Assembly (NCBI RefSeq): GCF_016862395.1
Contig: NZ_BOMW01000002.1
Coordinates: forward strand, 1-64,000
Direction: 5' to 3'
Source of the DNA: Actinoplanes siamensis
Lineage (GTDB): Bacteria; Actinomycetota; Actinomycetes; Mycobacteriales; Micromonosporaceae
DNA length: 64,000 nt
Below the pieces are notes generated by a model. It had not been told where the DNA came from, did no database searches, and saw only the letters and a list, made by a program, of their open reading frames with translations. Below, piece after piece: positions 41,585 to 50,044 of the stretch (position 1 is its first letter; the number at the start of each line of letters is the position of its first letter). Made by a program: the position numbers and the translations under genes.

Positions 41585-41793
41585 CGTTCTCTCCCCCCGG
41601 TCACGCTCACCGGGGAGAACCCCGCGGATGGAGAATCCGACGGGCCGGGTACGAGAAGGTGCGCGTCGCGCGAATTCGCCCGGCACCGGTGAACCCGAAC
41701 CGGACCGGGCGGTTCGGTCGCCGCAGCGCACGTCGGGCCGTCCGGCCGCCACCCGGCGCGGCGTGCGCCCCGTCGGCCCGGACGGGTCCGCGG

Positions 41794-43458
41794 TCACAGT
41801 GAGCGCGCCGCGTGGCGGCCGGCGGCGCGGCCGCTGAAGATGCAGCCGCCCAGGAACGTGCCCTCCAGCGCGTTGTAGCCGTGCACGCCGCCGCCGCCGA
41901 ACCCGGCCACCTCGCCGGCCGCGTACAGGCCGGGCAGGACCTCGCCGTCCGCGCCGATCGCCCGCGAGTCCAGGTCGGTCTGGATGCCGCCGAGCGTCTT
42001 GCGCGTCAGGATGTGCAGTTTCACGCCGATCAGCGGGCCGGCGGCCGGGTCGAGGACGCGATGCGGGGCGGTGGTCCGCACGATCCGGTCGCCGAGGTAG
42101 CGGCGGGAGTTGTAGATGCCCTGGATCTGCGCGTCCTTGGTGACCTTGTTGGCCAGTTGCCGGTCGCGTGCCTCGATCTGCGCGCGCACGTGTGCCGCGT
42201 CCAGCAGCGGCGCCTCGGTGAGCGCGTTCATCCCGGCGACCAGCTCCTCGACGGTGGGCGCGACCACGAAGTCGGCGCCGTGCTGCTTGAACGCCTCGAC
42301 CGGGCCGGGCGCGCCCTTGCCGAACAGCCGCTCCCGCAGTGACGCCGTGCGATCCTTGGCGGTCAGATCCGGGTTCTGTTCGGAGCCGGAGAGGGCGAAC
42401 TCCTTCTCGATCATCCGCTGGGTGAGGATGAACCAGGAGTGGTCGTGCTCGGCGAGCTCCGGCGTGGTCCGCAGGTAGCGCAGCGTCCCGAGGGTGTCGT
42501 AGCTGGGGTAGTACGGCTGCGGGAGGCGCCGGCCGAGGGCGTCGAGCCAGATCGGGGACGGTGCGGACAGGATCCGGATGCCGTGCCCCGGCCAGATCGG
42601 GTTCCAGTTGCGGATGCCCTCGGTGTAGTGCCACATCCGGTCCCGGTTGACCAGGCGCACCCCGGCGTCCTCGGCGATCCGCAGCATCCGGCCGTCGACG
42701 TAGGCCGGCACGCCGGTGATCATCGACGTCGGGGCGGTGCCCAGGCGCGCGGGCCAGTACTGCCGGACCAGGTCGTGGTTGCCGCCGATGCCTCCGGTCG
42801 TCAGGATCACCGCCTGCGCCCGTACCTCGAAATCGTCTTTCTCCTCCCGGCTGGACGCGACGCCGCGCGGGGCGTCGTCGCCGGCCAGGAGCTTGCCGCG
42901 GACGCCGGTGACCGCGCCGGCCTCGACGATCAGCTCGTCGACGCGGTGCCGGTGCCGGAACTCCAGCAGGCCGGCGTCGGCGGCGCGGCGCGCGGACGCC
43001 ACGAACGGCTCGACCACGCCGGTGCCGGTGCCCCAGGTGATGTGGAAGCGCGGCACCGAGTTGCCGTGCCCGCCCGCGCGCAGGTCGCCGCGCTCGGCCC
43101 AGCTGGCGAACGGCAGCCAGCTCAGGCCCAGCCCGGCCAGCCAGGAGCGCTTCTCGCCGGCGGCGAACTCGACGTACGCCCGGGCCCAGCGCACCGCCCA
43201 CGAGTCCTCGTCGTCGAGCCTGTCGAAGCCGGCCGAGCCGCGCCAGTCGCTCCAGGCCAGCTCGACGCTGTCGCTGATCCGGACGCGCCGCTGCTCCGGG
43301 CTGTCGACGAAGAACAGGCCGCCGAACGACCAGAACGCCTGGCCGCCGAGGTTCGCCGGGTTCTCCTGGTCGATCAGGATCACCCGCTTGCCGGCGCCCG
43401 TCAGTTCGTGAGCCGCGACCAATCCGGCCAATCCAGCGCCGACCACGATGACGTCCAC
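41794..43458 (-). CDS. FAD-binding dehydrogenase (KstD/fumarate reductase-like flavoprotein)
   Basis: 554 residues. N-terminal FAD motif MDVIVVGAGLAGLVAAHELT, then the actinobacterial dehydrogenase signature ANLGGQAFWSFGGLFFVDSP, ILTTGGIGGNHDLVRQYWPA and C-terminal PGLYAAGEVAGFGGGGVHGY followed by NALEGTFLGGCIFSGRAAGR. These are typical of the FAD_binding_2 group related to 3-ketosteroid dehydrogenases and annotated as FAD-binding dehydrogenases (Rv0785-like). It would oxidise or reduce a C-C bond of an unknown, probably lipid or steroid-like, substrate. The divergent TetR gene and two operators in between suggest substrate-induced control. Confidence 0.88.
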   Translation of the reverse strand: MDVIVVGAGLAGLVAAHELTGAGKRVILIDQENPANLGGQAFWSFGGLFFVDSPEQRRVRISDSVELAWSDWRGSAGFDRLDDEDSWAVRWARAYVEFAAGEKRSWLAGLGLSWLPFASWAERGDLRAGGHGNSVPRFHITWGTGTGVVEPFVASARRAADAGLLEFRHRHRVDELIVEAGAVTGVRGKLLAGDDAPRGVASSREEKDDFEVRAQAVILTTGGIGGNHDLVRQYWPARLGTAPTSMITGVPAYVDGRMLRIAEDAGVRLVNRDRMWHYTEGIRNWNPIWPGHGIRILSAPSPIWLDALGRRLPQPYYPSYDTLGTLRYLRTTPELAEHDHSWFILTQRMIEKEFALSGSEQNPDLTAKDRTASLRERLFGKGAPGPVEAFKQHGADFVVAPTVEELVAGMNALTEAPLLDAAHVRAQIEARDRQLANKVTKDAQIQGIYNSRRYLGDRIVRTTAPHRVLDPAAGPLIGVKLHILTRKTLGGIQTDLDSRAIGADGEVLPGLYAAGEVAGFGGGGVHGYNALEGTFLGGCIFSGRAAGRHAARSL

Positions 43459-43489
43459 GGCAGCTCCTCAAGGTGATCAAGGCCACTTC

Positions 43490-43521
43490 GATACACGAAT
43501 GTATCCGATACATGAACGTAT
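43490..43521. promoter_or_regulatory. Tandem operators between the flavoprotein and TetR genes
   Basis: GATACA-CGAA-TGTATC (43490-43505) is a perfect palindrome; two bases further GATACA-TGAA-CGTATT is a one- or two-mismatch copy. Sites like this are bound by TetR dimers. Their place in the 72-bp divergent gap suggests that the TetR protein represses both itself and the flavoprotein gene. Confidence 0.7.
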
Positions 43522-43542
43522 TGAAAGGCTATGCTCGGCCGC

Positions 43543-44103
43543 ATGGTGACCCGACGGCGTGCCGAGACCCGCGGGCGGCTGCTCGACGCCGCGCTGCGCG
43601 TCTTCGCCGACAAGGGCTGGGGCCAGGCCCGGATCGAGGAGATCTGCGAGGCGGCCGGGTACACCCGCGGCGCGTTCTACTCGAACTTCGCCAGCCTCGA
43701 CGAGCTGTTCTTCGCGCTCTACGACGACCGCGCCGAGCTGATCGCCGCGCAGCTGACGGCGGCCCTGGCCGCGCCGGACCGGTCGTTCCGGTCGGTGATC
43801 GCGCGGACCGCTGACACGCTGCTGCTCGACCGGGACTGGCTGCTGATCAAGACGGACTTCCTGCTGCACGCCGCCCGCAACCCGCAGGTGGCCGGGCGGC
43901 TCGCCGAGCACCGGGCCCGGCTGCGCGAGGCCATCGAGCAGCGCCTCGCCACGCTCCCCCTGGACCTGCCGGACGTGCCCGGCACCGCCCGGGCGGTGAT
44001 CGCCGCCTATGACGGCGTGACCGTCCAACTACTGCTGGACGCCGATGTGAATGCCGCCCGCGCCTGGCTCACCGAACTGCTCACCACCCTGCTGGTGCGC
44101 TGA
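43543..44103 (+). CDS. TetR-family transcriptional regulator
   Basis: 186 residues from the ATG at 43543; the ATG 12 bases earlier (GAAAGG close by) is an alternative. N-terminal helix-turn-helix: RGRLLDAALRVFADKGWGQA, RIEEICEAAGYTRGAFYSNF, then ASLDELFFALYDDRAELIAA. The C-terminal helical ligand domain ends LTELLTTLLVR. The AcrR-like YTRGAFYSNF form is typical of actinobacterial repressors. Tandem palindromes upstream and the divergent flavoprotein indicate autoregulation plus control of that enzyme. The siderophore operon follows 68 bp downstream on the same strand and could be partly read through. Confidence 0.9.
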   Translation: MVTRRRAETRGRLLDAALRVFADKGWGQARIEEICEAAGYTRGAFYSNFASLDELFFALYDDRAELIAAQLTAALAAPDRSFRSVIARTADTLLLDRDWLLIKTDFLLHAARNPQVAGRLAEHRARLREAIEQRLATLPLDLPDVPGTARAVIAAYDGVTVQLLLDADVNAARAWLTELLTTLLVR

Positions 44104-44171
44104 GTGTGGCCCCGCTCGCCCGGCACGGCCCCGGGGGGACGATCCGGGGCGATCGACGCGACAATGGTGGG

Positions 44172-45542
44172 GTGCCGCAGCCGATCCCGACCGCCGACCC
44201 GGCGCAGACCCGCGCCGAGCTCGCCGGCCTCCGGCCCGACCTGGTCGAGCGGTACGACGCGGCGCTGCCCGGGGCACGCGCCGCGGTGCTGAACCGGCTG
44301 CGCCTCGCGATCGAGCGTGAGCCGCTCCCGGGCGCCGTCTACACCGAGATGGACCCGGTCGAACTGGCCGCGAGGCTGTGGCCGGGCACGGCGTTCGTCG
44401 CCGAGATCGCCAACAGCGTCGCCAACCTGGCCCTGGCCCGCGCCGACGCCGCCGGCGCCGTCCCGGAGCCCGGAGACCCGGACGGCCTCGGCAAAATCGA
44501 ACAGCTGGAGGTCGACGGGCACCCGCTGCACCCGTGTTGCCGGACCCGCGGCGGGATGACAGTCGCCGACGTGCTGGCCTACGCGCCGGAGCACCGGCCG
44601 GTGATCCGGCTTCGACGCCTGCGGGTGCCGGCCGAGCGCTGGCACGGCACCGCCCAGCCGGTGCTCTACGCCCACCCCTGGCAGGCCGCCCGGCTGCTGC
44701 GGCACTACCCGTGGCTGACCGACGCCGGGCCGACCCGGCCGATGCGGCCGCTGATGTCGCTGCGCACGGTCGCGCCGGTCAGCGGGGGCCCGCACATCAA
44801 GACCGCTGTGGACGTGCAAATGACCTCGGCGATGCGCACCGTCTCGCCCGCCGCCGTGCACAACGGGCCGGTGCTCTCCGCGTTCCTCGCCGGGATCACC
44901 GCGGACCTCCCGATCGACGTGCTCGCCGAGACCGAGGCCGGCGCGGTGATCACCGAGGACGGACCGGACCGGCGCCTGGCCCACCTGGTCCGGCGGGCGC
45001 CCCGGCTCGGGCCGGGTGAGCAGGCCGTGCCGCTCGGCCTCTTCGTGTCCCGGTTCCTGCACACCGTCGACGACCCGTACGAATGGCTGTCCATCCTGAC
45101 CGCCCTGCTGTTCACGCCGCTGGCCACCCTGCTCGGCCGCGGCGTCGCGCTCGAGGCGCACGGGCAGAACACCCTGGTCGTGCTCCGCGACCGGCGTCCG
45201 GTCCGGATCCTCTACCGCGACCTCGGCGGCGTGCGCGTGCACCGGCGCCTGGGCCTCGACCTGCACGGCGACCTGCTGACCGACGACCCGGCCGTGCTGC
45301 GCACCAAAGTCGCCGCGGCCGCCCTCGGCACCGTCGCCGGTCAGCTCGTCGGCGCGTTCGCGGACCGGCACGGCGCCGAGCCGGACCGGCTGTGGGCGAT
45401 CGTCGCGGCCGGTCTGCGCGGCTTCCCGGAGCTGCTCACCGCACCGCTGCCGATCAAGGCGACCACCGCCATGCGGCTGGCCGCCGATCCGCTCGACGAC
45501 ATCTGGACCTACCAGCCCAACCCGATGGCGGTGCACGCATGA
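44172..45542 (+). CDS. NIS siderophore synthetase (IucA/IucC family)
   Basis: 456 residues from the GTG at 44172. NRPS-independent siderophore synthetase motifs: GHPLHPCCRTRGGM (the usual HPxHPxxKxRxG with Arg for Lys), HIKTAVDVQMTSAMRTVSPA, GVALEAHGQNTLVVLRD and ILYRDLGGVRVHRRLGL. The enzyme adenylates a carboxylate, usually citrate or a citryl intermediate, and joins it to an amine or alcohol. It starts a three-gene operon with a second synthetase and a PLP decarboxylase. GACAAT just before the start could be the -10 of a leaderless promoter. No iron-box-like palindrome was noticed upstream. Confidence 0.88.
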   Translation: MPQPIPTADPAQTRAELAGLRPDLVERYDAALPGARAAVLNRLRLAIEREPLPGAVYTEMDPVELAARLWPGTAFVAEIANSVANLALARADAAGAVPEPGDPDGLGKIEQLEVDGHPLHPCCRTRGGMTVADVLAYAPEHRPVIRLRRLRVPAERWHGTAQPVLYAHPWQAARLLRHYPWLTDAGPTRPMRPLMSLRTVAPVSGGPHIKTAVDVQMTSAMRTVSPAAVHNGPVLSAFLAGITADLPIDVLAETEAGAVITEDGPDRRLAHLVRRAPRLGPGEQAVPLGLFVSRFLHTVDDPYEWLSILTALLFTPLATLLGRGVALEAHGQNTLVVLRDRRPVRILYRDLGGVRVHRRLGLDLHGDLLTDDPAVLRTKVAAAALGTVAGQLVGAFADRHGAEPDRLWAIVAAGLRGFPELLTAPLPIKATTAMRLAADPLDDIWTYQPNPMAVHA

Positions 45543-45601
45543 CCTCCCGCCCCACCGGCCGCCGCCCCGCGTCCGCCACGCCGCCGGCGGTGCGCGCATG
45601 A
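45539..45601 (+). other. 20-codon micro-ORF bridging the two NIS synthetase genes
   Basis: ATG at 45539 overlaps the stop of the first synthetase (ATGA), reads 20 codons and stops in TGA overlapping the ATG of the second synthetase at 45598. The words GCATGACCTCC occur at both ends, 59 bp apart, suggesting a duplicated start region. It may serve only to carry ribosomes across the gap. The peptide (Arg/Pro/Ala-rich) has no recognisable function. Confidence 0.4.
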
Positions 45602-47145
45602 CCTCCAGCCTGACCACCGGACGCCTCGCCGCGGCCGCCGCGCACACCCAGGCCGCCCTCGCCGTGCACGCGCCGGACCTGGTGGCGGGCTTCGCCGACA
45701 ACCTGCCTCGGGCCGCCGACACGGTCGGGCGGCGGCTACGCGGCGCGCTCGCCCGGGAGGGGCTGTCCCGCGGTGACGAGCGCGACGCCTCCCGGCACGC
45801 GTTCCACCGCTTCGAGTACCCGCGCTCCGGCGTCGCCGACCCCGCCGACCTGCTCGGCGGCATCGACGCTCCCGGGTTCGCCGCGGAGATCCGCAACGCG
45901 GTGATCAACCTGGCGATCGCGCTGGCCCGGCCCGGACCGGTGCCGGGCGGGGACCCGGACACCGCGGCGATCGCGGACGAGCGGCTCGCCATCTCCGGTC
46001 ACAACCTGCACCCCTGCGGCCGGACCCGGCTCGGCTGGGACACCTGCGACGTGCTCGCGCACGACCTGGAGGCCGGGTCCACCGAGGTGCTGTTCATCGC
46101 GGTTCGCGATGCCGCCCACCTGGGCGACGACCTCGGCGATCTGTATCCGGACATCGCGCGCGTCCCGGGCGGCTATCGGGCCCAGCCCGTGCACGCCTGG
46201 CAGCACGCCCTGATCCTGGACCGCTACCGGCACCTGTTCGCCGACGGCACGCTGCGCCGCCTCGACGGGCACCTCGACGCCGTACCGACCGCCGCCCTGC
46301 GCACCCTGCTGCTGCCGCCGGCCGCCGACGGCCGCCGCCGCTACCTCAAGGTGTCCCTGGACATCCAGGTCACCTCCACCCGGCGCAGCATCTCCGTCGC
46401 CAGCGCCCGCAACGGCCCCACCGTCTCCGCGCTGCTGCACCGGCTCGCCACCGACGAGCCCACACTGCTGCTGATGGCCGAGACCGCCGGCGCCGCCGTG
46501 CCCGCCGGATCCGGCCGCGACCTCTCCGCCATCCTGCGCGACGGCCTCACCGGCCGCCTCGCCCCCGGCGAGGACGCGATCCCGGGCAGCGCCGTCCCCT
46601 ACCGCCTGCCCGGCCTGCTGCGCCGGCACGGCGGCGGCCCCGCCGCCTGGCTGAGCGATTACGCCCAGCTCCTGCTGCCTCCGCTGCTGCGCCTGGCCAC
46701 CCACGGCGTCGCCCTCGAGGCACACCTGCAGAACTGCCTGCCCACCTTCACCGGCGGCCGCCCGCACCGGCTCGCGCTGCGCGACTTCGCCGGCCTGCGC
46801 CTGCACCTGCCCCGGCTCGCCGCCGCCGGGCACCGGATCGACCTGTGGCCCGGCTCGGTCGTCGGCACCGACGACCCCGCGGTGCTGCGCGCCAAGCTCG
46901 GCTACACCGCCTTCCAGGCGCACCTCGGCGAGATCATCCTGCACCTCGATCTGGACGAGTCCGCCGCCTGGCGGATCGTGCGCGAGGTCGTCGACCGGAC
47001 CTACGCGGCGCTGCCCTCCCCCGCCGCCCGCGAGGACCACGCCGCGTTCACCGCGCCCACGGTCCCGCACAAGGCCCTGGTGCGGATGCGCCTCGCCGAC
47101 GCCGGCGACATCTACCTGCCGGTGGAGAATCCGCTGCATGGCTGA
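45598..47145 (+). CDS. NIS siderophore synthetase (IucA/IucC family), second copy
   Basis: 515 residues. Same family as the upstream gene but clearly different: ISGHNLHPCGRTRLGWDTCD, YLKVSLDIQVTSTRRSISVA, HGVALEAHLQNCLPTFTGGR and LALRDFAGLRLHLPRLA. The PCGRTR element again has Arg where most members have Lys, and the first Pro of HPxHP is Asn. Two synthetases in tandem usually make successive bonds on a citrate core, as in staphyloferrin B, achromobactin or vibrioferrin. The stop overlaps the decarboxylase start by eight bases. Cytosolic. Confidence 0.88.
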   Translation: MTSSLTTGRLAAAAAHTQAALAVHAPDLVAGFADNLPRAADTVGRRLRGALAREGLSRGDERDASRHAFHRFEYPRSGVADPADLLGGIDAPGFAAEIRNAVINLAIALARPGPVPGGDPDTAAIADERLAISGHNLHPCGRTRLGWDTCDVLAHDLEAGSTEVLFIAVRDAAHLGDDLGDLYPDIARVPGGYRAQPVHAWQHALILDRYRHLFADGTLRRLDGHLDAVPTAALRTLLLPPAADGRRRYLKVSLDIQVTSTRRSISVASARNGPTVSALLHRLATDEPTLLLMAETAGAAVPAGSGRDLSAILRDGLTGRLAPGEDAIPGSAVPYRLPGLLRRHGGGPAAWLSDYAQLLLPPLLRLATHGVALEAHLQNCLPTFTGGRPHRLALRDFAGLRLHLPRLAAAGHRIDLWPGSVVGTDDPAVLRAKLGYTAFQAHLGEIILHLDLDESAAWRIVREVVDRTYAALPSPAAREDHAAFTAPTVPHKALVRMRLADAGDIYLPVENPLHG

Positions 47146-48274
47146 GCTGCCCCCGCACGTCGCGGCCGCGCTGCGGCGCCTACCGGCGCCGGCCTGCGCC
47201 TACCTCTACGACCGGTCCGCGCTGCGCGCCCAGGTGGCCCGCCTGCGGTCCGCCCTCCCCCGAGGAACCACGATCCTGTACGCGGTGAAAGCCAACGGCC
47301 ACCCGGCCGTGGTGCAGACCCTCGCGGCGGAGTGCGACGGCCTGGAGGTCGCCTCCGGCGGCGAGCTCGACCTCGCGGTGCGGGCCGGCGCGCGCCGCAT
47401 CGTCTTCGGCGGTCCCGGCAAGACCGACGCCGAGCTGATCGCGGCGGCCCAGGCCGGTGCCCTGCTCAACGTGGAGAGCGTCTTCGAACTGCGACGGCTC
47501 GCCGGGCTGGGCGTGCGCGCGGACGTCTGTCTGCGCGTCAATCGCGACAGCGTCGCCGTCACCGGCAGCCACGCCATGACCGGCGCACCCACCCCGTTCG
47601 GCATCGACGAGAACCAGCTCGGCGCCGTGTTCGACGCCCTGCCCGCCGGCCTCACCGTGACCGGTTTCCACCTGCACGCGGTCTCCAACAACCTCGACGG
47701 CACGGCCCACGCCGCCTTCCTGCGCGACGCGATCTCCTGGTCGGCGCAGGTCGCCCCGCGGTACGGCGTGACCCTGCGCGTGGTCAACGCCGGCGGCGGC
47801 CTCGGCGTCGACCACACGTCCGCCGCGTCGATCGATCTGGCCCCGCTCTCCCAGGTCGCGGTGCCCGCCGGCGTCGAGCTGATCCTGGAGCCGGGCCGCT
47901 ATCTGGCCGCCGACGCCGGGTGGTACGCCGCCGAGGTCCTGGACCTGAAGACCACCCACGGCCGTACGTTCGCGGTCCTGCGCGGCGGCACCCACCACTT
48001 CCGCCTCCCCGCGGCCTGGGGTTACAGCCACCCGTTCACGGTGCTGCCGGTCGACGCCTGGGACCGCCCGTACCCGCGGCCCGAGGTGGCCGGCACGCCC
48101 GTCGACGCGGTCGGCGAGCTGTGCACCCCGCGCGACGTGCTGACCCGCGGCCAGCACGTGGACGCGCTGCGCGTCGGCGACCTGCTCGTCTTCGGCCGCA
48201 CCGGCGCGTACGGCTGGGACATCTCCCACCACGACTTCCTGCGCCACCCGCCGCCGGACTTCATCATCCTGTGA
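47138..48274 (+). CDS. PLP-dependent decarboxylase (fold III, SbnH/LysA-like)
   Basis: 378 residues. Alanine-racemase-fold decarboxylase: PLP lysine Lys51 in ILYAVKANGHPAVV, GFHLHAVSNNLDG, NAGGGLGVDH for the phosphate loop, ILEPGRYLAADAGWYAAEVL and the active-site GELCTPRDVLTRG with Cys. In NIS clusters such enzymes (for example SbnH) decarboxylate citryl-diaminopropionate or supply a diamine. Overlapping the second synthetase, it is part of the siderophore operon. Ornithine, diaminopimelate or citryl-amino acid could be the substrate; the operon context favours the last or a diamine-forming step. Confidence 0.86.
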   Translation: MAELPPHVAAALRRLPAPACAYLYDRSALRAQVARLRSALPRGTTILYAVKANGHPAVVQTLAAECDGLEVASGGELDLAVRAGARRIVFGGPGKTDAELIAAAQAGALLNVESVFELRRLAGLGVRADVCLRVNRDSVAVTGSHAMTGAPTPFGIDENQLGAVFDALPAGLTVTGFHLHAVSNNLDGTAHAAFLRDAISWSAQVAPRYGVTLRVVNAGGGLGVDHTSAASIDLAPLSQVAVPAGVELILEPGRYLAADAGWYAAEVLDLKTTHGRTFAVLRGGTHHFRLPAAWGYSHPFTVLPVDAWDRPYPRPEVAGTPVDAVGELCTPRDVLTRGQHVDALRVGDLLVFGRTGAYGWDISHHDFLRHPPPDFIIL

Positions 48275-48384
48275 GGTCACGACGTGCCGCGGTCCCGGGA
48301 ACGACCGGTCCCGCGTCCTCATCCGGGCCGGCCGGCTCGGCCCGGGGCGTGCTCTGCATGGGCGGTCGCGGAACTGCTCGCGGA

Positions 48385-48658
48385 CCATGACGGACTGGAC
48401 GTCGCCGTACCGCCGCTCGGACGAGTCCTCCCGGGGCACCCGGTCCGCGACGAGCAGCCGGGCGGCGCCGACCACCGAGCCGTCGACCTCGGCCACGAAC
48501 GGCAGGTGGCTTCCGGCGTGGGCGGCCACCCAGCCGGCGAACGCGCCCAGCCCGTGCGGCTTTATGCCCTGCAGCTCCGCGAGCGCCGCCACGTCCGCCT
48601 CGCCCGCCATGCGCACGGTCACCCGGCGAAGTCCAGCGAGCGCCGTTGGGGCTTCCAT
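48385..48658 (-). pseudogene. Truncated GNAT acetyltransferase gene
   Basis: From the ATG at 48658 the translation begins MEAPTALAGLRRVTVRMAGE and continues with LPFVAEVDGSVVGAARLLVA and VQSVMVREQFRDR, that is the first half of a GNAT domain up to the beginning of the acetyl-CoA loop. There the match stops; the expected GxGxG/A loop and C-terminal half are absent and the frame runs antisense into the decarboxylase gene. A deletion at about 48385 is likely. Nothing else is seen in 48275-48759. Confidence 0.6.
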
Positions 48659-48759
48659 CGGCCTGACCGGGGCGACTCGCGGCGTGGAGAGTGCGCGCCG
48701 GGATCGGCCGCGGCACTTCGGTTCCTGCGGTCGGCGGGCGCGCCGGCCGCCGTACGACA

Positions 48760-49305
48760 TCATCTGCGGTCGAAGGTCTCCACCCGCGTGCGGTACGGAA
48801 CCGGATGTTTCTCCGGGTTCACCAGGATGGTGAAATCCGGGAGGGCGCCGGGCAGCGGATCGCCGCGGGCGTCGCACATTCCGGACTCGGCGGTCCAGTC
48901 GACGATGGTGACGGTGACCTGCCAGCGGCCGGGCGGCACCGGGAGGTGGAACCGGGTGCCGGCCGGGGTGCCCGGGATGGCGCCCGCGTGCTCGATGCCG
49001 CTGAGGATCGCGCCGTCGGTGGCAACGAACAGGTACGGATCGGACACGGCGACGAGGAATTGCCGCTCGCGGGCGGTGAGCCCGGCCAGCCGGAAATCGA
49101 ACCCGAGGCGAACCAGGAACTGGAACCGCCCGTCGCTGTGAATGTTTATCGGAACGATTGTTCCGCTGCGGATGTGCCGGGTGATGTCCTCGTCCTCGAG
49201 CAGTTCCCCCGTCCAGGTGGCGTAATCGACGACACCGCGGAAGGCGGCCGGTGACCACAGCGCGAACATGCCCGCGCCGGTGGTCACCGTCTCCGAGAAC
49301 TCCAC
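48760..49305 (-). CDS. Hypothetical protein, 181 residues
   Basis: Begins MEFSETVTTGAGMFALWSPA and is predicted to be mostly beta-sheet, with motifs IRSGTIVPINIHSDGRFQFL, RERQFLVAVSDPYLFVATDG and GRWQVTVTIVDWTAESGMCD. A Gly-Pro-rich end follows. No signal peptide or membrane helix. It overlaps the end of the methyltransferase gene by 22 bp on the same strand, so they form an operon. I recognise no characterised family. A beta-sandwich binding or immunity-type protein is possible. Confidence 0.7.
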   Translation of the reverse strand: MEFSETVTTGAGMFALWSPAAFRGVVDYATWTGELLEDEDITRHIRSGTIVPINIHSDGRFQFLVRLGFDFRLAGLTARERQFLVAVSDPYLFVATDGAILSGIEHAGAIPGTPAGTRFHLPVPPGRWQVTVTIVDWTAESGMCDARGDPLPGALPDFTILVNPEKHPVPYRTRVETFDRR

Positions 49306-49985
49306 AATTCCCTCTCTACCCCAGCCGCGCCGGCCACGGCACGGAACCAGGTGTGCTGATCGTCGGTCCAGCGGTCCAGACGCAGGCCCGCGGCGGCGAG
49401 TTCGTCGCGCAGACCGTCCTCGGTCAGCCGGTGGGCGGTGAAGCGCTGGGTCCAGGACCGCGGCCCGAGCTCGTAGACGGCTTCCGCGGTGAGCGTCTCG
49501 CCGGCGCTGTGCACCAGTCGCAGGTGTCCGCGAACCGGCCCGAGATCACCGGAGCGTTGACCGGTCCGGGTCAGGTCGGCGAACCATCCCGGCGGCAACC
49601 ACTGGGCCAGCAGCGTGCCGGCGGGATCGAGGTGGCGCGCACACGCGTCGAGGAACAGCCGGCGGACCGCGGCGTCGACGGTGCTCAGCAGGTTGCTGGG
49701 GAGCAGCACGACGTCGAAGGTCTCCGGCAGGTCGAGGTCCTGGATCCGCGCCTGGACCGCGGTGACGCCGCGCAGGTGGCCGAGCATGGCGGGCGACTCG
49801 TCGACGCCGGTGACCCGATGTCCGCGGGCGGCCAGCACGTTCGCCAGCCGGCCGGTTCCGCAGCCGAGTTCGAGGATCCGTGATCCGGGCGGGATTGTTC
49901 TGCCGATCAGATCGGGCTCGCCGCCGGCGGGCAGATGCAGATAGATCTCGACCGGGCAGCCGTCCGGTGTCACCTCGTCGTCCAC
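49284..49985 (-). CDS. SAM-dependent methyltransferase
   Basis: 233 residues from a GTG at 49985. Class I methyltransferase: motif I SRILELGCGTGRLANVLAAR, motif II VTGVDESPAMLGHLRGV, and the motif IV-like TFDVVLLPSNLLSTVDAAVR. The C-terminal half (WFADLTRTGQRSGDLGPVRG; AHRLTEDGLRDELAAAGLRL) is typical of small-molecule or unknown-substrate enzymes. It shares a 22-bp overlap with the downstream hypothetical gene. The start lies about 60 bp from the divergent esterase-like gene, whose operator at 50021 could affect both. Substrate unknown. Confidence 0.83.
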   Translation of the reverse strand: MDDEVTPDGCPVEIYLHLPAGGEPDLIGRTIPPGSRILELGCGTGRLANVLAARGHRVTGVDESPAMLGHLRGVTAVQARIQDLDLPETFDVVLLPSNLLSTVDAAVRRLFLDACARHLDPAGTLLAQWLPPGWFADLTRTGQRSGDLGPVRGHLRLVHSAGETLTAEAVYELGPRSWTQRFTAHRLTEDGLRDELAAAGLRLDRWTDDQHTWFRAVAGAAGVERELWSSRRR

Positions 49986-50020
49986 GCGGCGATTGTGCCC
50001 GCGACACCCCGCGTAGGGCA

Positions 50021-50036
50021 TCCTAGGATTCTAGGA
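50021..50036. promoter_or_regulatory. Palindromic operator TCCTAG-N4-CTAGGA, copy C
   Basis: TCCTAGGATTCTAGGA is a perfect 6-4-6 palindrome preceded by GGGCA, as in copies at 31709 and 34656. It ends eight bases before the TTG start of the erythromycin-esterase-like gene and overlaps its AGGA ribosome site, and lies 36 bp from the divergent methyltransferase start. One regulator probably acts on all three places. Confidence 0.6.
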
Positions 50037-50044
50037 ATGATAGA

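Noticed and set aside
44104..44171. An iron box (IdeR/DmdR site) before the siderophore operon
   Set aside because: No TTAGGTTAGGCTAACCTAA-like sequence is visible in the 68-bp gap.
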